The notes beneath the pieces are model-generated. The model was not told the origin of the DNA. It did no database searches and saw only the letters and a program-made list of their open reading frames with translations. 64,000 bases of DNA from Phoronis australis (taxonomy: Eukaryota; Phoronida; Phoronidae): the NCBI GenBank assembly GCA_002633005.1, contig NMRA01000125.1:839566-903565 (forward strand), given 5' to 3'. Within the stretch, counting starts at the first letter, position 1, and every line of letters begins with the position of its first letter. This document shows positions 61,405 through 64,000 of the stretch, one piece after another. Made by a program: the position numbers and the translations under genes.

Positions 61405-61551
61405 CTGGAAATAGAGTATTTAGGGTATTTATTAAACAGAATTGAAGAAGTTACTCACAGTTCCTGGGGCGATTATACTGAAGCAAGAGACGTGATGTGC
61501 AGCTTTCTCATCAGTGCTATCTATTATCATGAGCATATAAAAGAAGCGATT

Positions 61552-61602
61552 GCAGACGTCCACATATTGCAGACGTCCACATATTGCAGACGTCCACATA
61601 TT
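61552..61602 (+). repeat. 17-bp minisatellite, 3 copies
   Basis: Same unit as at 60288, three copies. Confidence 0.97.
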
Positions 61603-62378
61603 GCCAATATGAATAAATATAACAAGCAAAAGCATGGGTACCAGCTGATCGCAAGATGAACTATTCATGAAGACTAATGCACCCATAACTTATAGAGCAG
61701 TGGAGAGAAAGTGTGTACTTATGTTTGATTTTTTGGCTCAAAAGAAAGGGGAAAACGCCATGCAAGTCAGTAAAACAGACATAGTGACTATTTTATTGTA
61801 GGTTGTAAAACATAAAAGTTAGCAAGGCACTCGGAAACCATTGTTTGTTTGTAAACAGTGAAGTCTTGTACTAAGGCGTAATGAATGGTTTGTAAACATT
61901 ACGTTGTCCCCATGTAAGATCATGTAGAAACAGACAATAAAGAGTGCACAAATTCTCTCATAACAAAACACGAATGACATGAGACAAAACATAGGGGATA
62001 ACTGCTGTGAAGCCAAGTAAGTAAGAAGTGTGGCAGCGACAGGTCTGAAGAATTATATTATGTGATGGAAGCCAGAAGGAGAGAAATTTAACAAATGGAC
62101 CGACGTCACCCAGGCTATTAAGTCGATGGATTGACGTCACCAAGGCCGGCCAAAAGCCAGTACGAAACTGGCCAGTCTCCTTCCGCATCTGTAAAAAGGT
62201 GGCCCGCGAGGAAAAAAGAACACTTCAAATCTAAATAAAGGGGTGGTGCATTACCTGGTGCCGAAATGGGCGCAACGAATGTCTGAAGTGGGGCAAGAGA
62301 GACGGAATTTGTGTGAACTATCCGGCAAAGGCCAACAAAAACAACGTTGGTTCCTGGTATTTACATCTGCTCATTTCG

Positions 62379-64000
62379 AAGCCTGTGCTCAGGAACTAAA
62401 ATTTAAAAAAAAATCTGCCTGTATCAATTTTAGTCAAGGTTTTCCATACATTTTTGAAAAGCTGCACAAGGGCATGTAAAGTCAGGGTTGAACAAAGTTC
62501 GAAATGACATGATTTGACAAGCAATGAGTAAAAAAAATCCCACCTCATTTTTGCTCTTAGGATTTTTTAGAAAAAGTGAGCTAAAAAATACCACAACAGC
62601 AACTGGATTTTCAGAAACACAAAAGACCAGAACCAATTAAGGGTTTTTGTGCTATTCTATAATAAAAATTCCTAAATTCCTCTCAGGCTCTTCAGTGCAA
62701 GCACTCAAATGTGATAATCAAGATTTAAGCAGTTCTGGGCACTAATAACCAACAAGGCAAACGTTAAAGAAAAGATTAGTTTCAAAAATCATTTTTATAG
62801 AAAGTCAACACGTAATCCTTGTCAAGGCCTAATTTTACTATCAATTTTTCTGACTACAAAATAATACATCTTGCTTAGACAGATCACATTTTACAGTCTA
62901 CTGCCAAGACCTCAATTTAGAAGCTGACAACTAGGTATTTTCAAGATTGTGCCAATTTATCCTTCTACACTGCCCGACTCTGTACTGTATTGTACTAGTA
63001 CACCTGCTACGAAGAATTTGTTAAAACAGCAATACACCTGCCTTCCACCATGTAGTATTAGCTCTGTAATGTAGTGTCATCTTTTGGAGAACTTTAGTAC
63101 TTCGTCTGTCTGTTCTGACTCCAGTAATATAAGTGTGTTATATTTCGTCGGCTTGTGAAATCTATCAGATCAATACATAGTGAAAAATTTAATTGACAGC
63201 ACCTAAAGTAAATGTAGTTAGTCTCCAAATGTTTGTTTCATAGTCATATTCTTTGGTAGTGATTCTGGACGTGGAGGGGGCCTCCAAAAACTGATACTTT
63301 GTTATAACTAGAGATCAGGCTTTACAAGTTAGTAATTTATGTGCTGAGCATGTGCTCTGCCAAAACAAACTATCAGTGCATTGCAAACCCTGCAAGGAAC
63401 AACATGAGGACATTTTTATTGCTCAGGATGTGGTAAAAATGCAAAAATTCTTTGACAAAAACACAGGTTTGTAGTCGCTTCAACCAAGTTCTCAAGTGTT
63501 TTGAAGAGGCTTAGTTTGGACTATGATTCTAAAATCAGGGCTCTACATAACGAGCTGTTTTGAATAGGTCTAGTCTGGACTATGATTCTGAAGCAGGGCT
63601 CAACATAATGAGCTGCAGATAGTGGTTAAAATATGAAATTGAGAATGTGAGCTGAAATTTTGGGCCAACTCGCATTTTGTCGCATGTGTTTAACTTGAAC
63701 ATTCCATTCCTGCCAGACGAGTCACATAACAGCATTTTTTTAGTCAAACAGGAAAATGCAGATGCCGCAACATTGAAAATAATTTGTCCACAACAGTATT
63801 TTCTTTTTTGGTTGCAAGTTGAAATTCCAAAAAATTGCAACCTGGAATTCTGGCTTCGTTGAAAATGACAAGCTGGTAATTTTAATTCAGTCGAGAATTG
63901 TGAAGGACCTGTGACCTGGCAATATGAATGAAGCACTGAGAAATAAAATATCATTTGGGAGAGCCAAGCAAAGGTCAAAGCAAAAGGCACTCTGGCAATT
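62379..64000 (-). other. MRPL43 upstream intron (presumed)
   Basis: No first-exon candidate was recognised on the minus strand. A 58-bp direct repeat (TTTTGAAGAGGCTTAG / TTTTGAATAGGTCTAG) lies at 63498-63614. Confidence 0.5.

Larger units (their letters stand above)
59869..62378 (-). repeat. Direct tandem duplication of about 1.25 kb joined by a single N
   Basis: Copy A is about 59869-61127 and copy B 61129-62378, with one N at 61128 at the junction. They differ by scattered substitutions, small indels and the copy number of a 17-bp minisatellite. Probably two haplotypes placed in series. Confidence 0.85.

Noticed and set aside
59353-61602. Regular repeats that could suggest a CRISPR-like array
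   Set aside because: Units are contiguous or 75-78 bp tandem repeats in an animal intron without unique spacers; they are mini- and satellite-type repeats.

Overview
The window is nuclear DNA of an animal, most likely a marine invertebrate deuterostome (lancelet, hemichordate or echinoderm; I cannot choose between them). Evidence: spliced genes with GT-AG introns, clear RNF103 and MRPL43 orthologues, a Ty3/Gypsy-type LTR element with a PNMA-like Gag, many MITE-like repeats, and frequent TACATGTA words. There are no bacterial-style operons.

Layout. 1-12.1 kb: no recognised gene, scattered repeats. 12.1-17.8 kb (minus): a complete three-exon RNF103 gene (E3 ubiquitin ligase of the ER membrane, 706 aa). 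19.07-30.7 kb (plus): a complete seven-exon gene for a dye-decolorizing (DyP-type) haem peroxidase of 375 aa, with an apparent mitochondrial presequence and a membrane anchor. Its third exon is present twice. 32.2-33.0 kb (minus): a small gene, probably for a secreted protein with an unnamed beta-rich domain. 35.76-39.06 kb (plus): a very young LTR retrotransposon with apparently identical LTRs, its pol region mostly lost in an assembly gap. 39-58 kb: repeat-rich DNA with one candidate orphan exon (56.8 kb) and one decayed coding stretch (47.4-48.0 kb). 58.7-64 kb (minus): MRPL43 (mitoribosomal protein mL43), with its middle exon also present twice and its first exon not found.

RNF103 and the peroxidase gene are head to head, with start codons about 1.3 kb apart. 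The two exon-containing duplications (23.1-25.5 kb and 59.9-62.4 kb) each have a single N exactly at the junction and differ like two alleles, so both are probably assembly artefacts from unmerged haplotypes. Two long N gaps (37468-38425 and 49195-49596) remain.

The most interesting item is the peroxidase. DyP enzymes are known mainly from bacteria and fungi; here one is an ordinary spliced animal gene whose first two exons supply an arginine-rich presequence and a hydrophobic segment.
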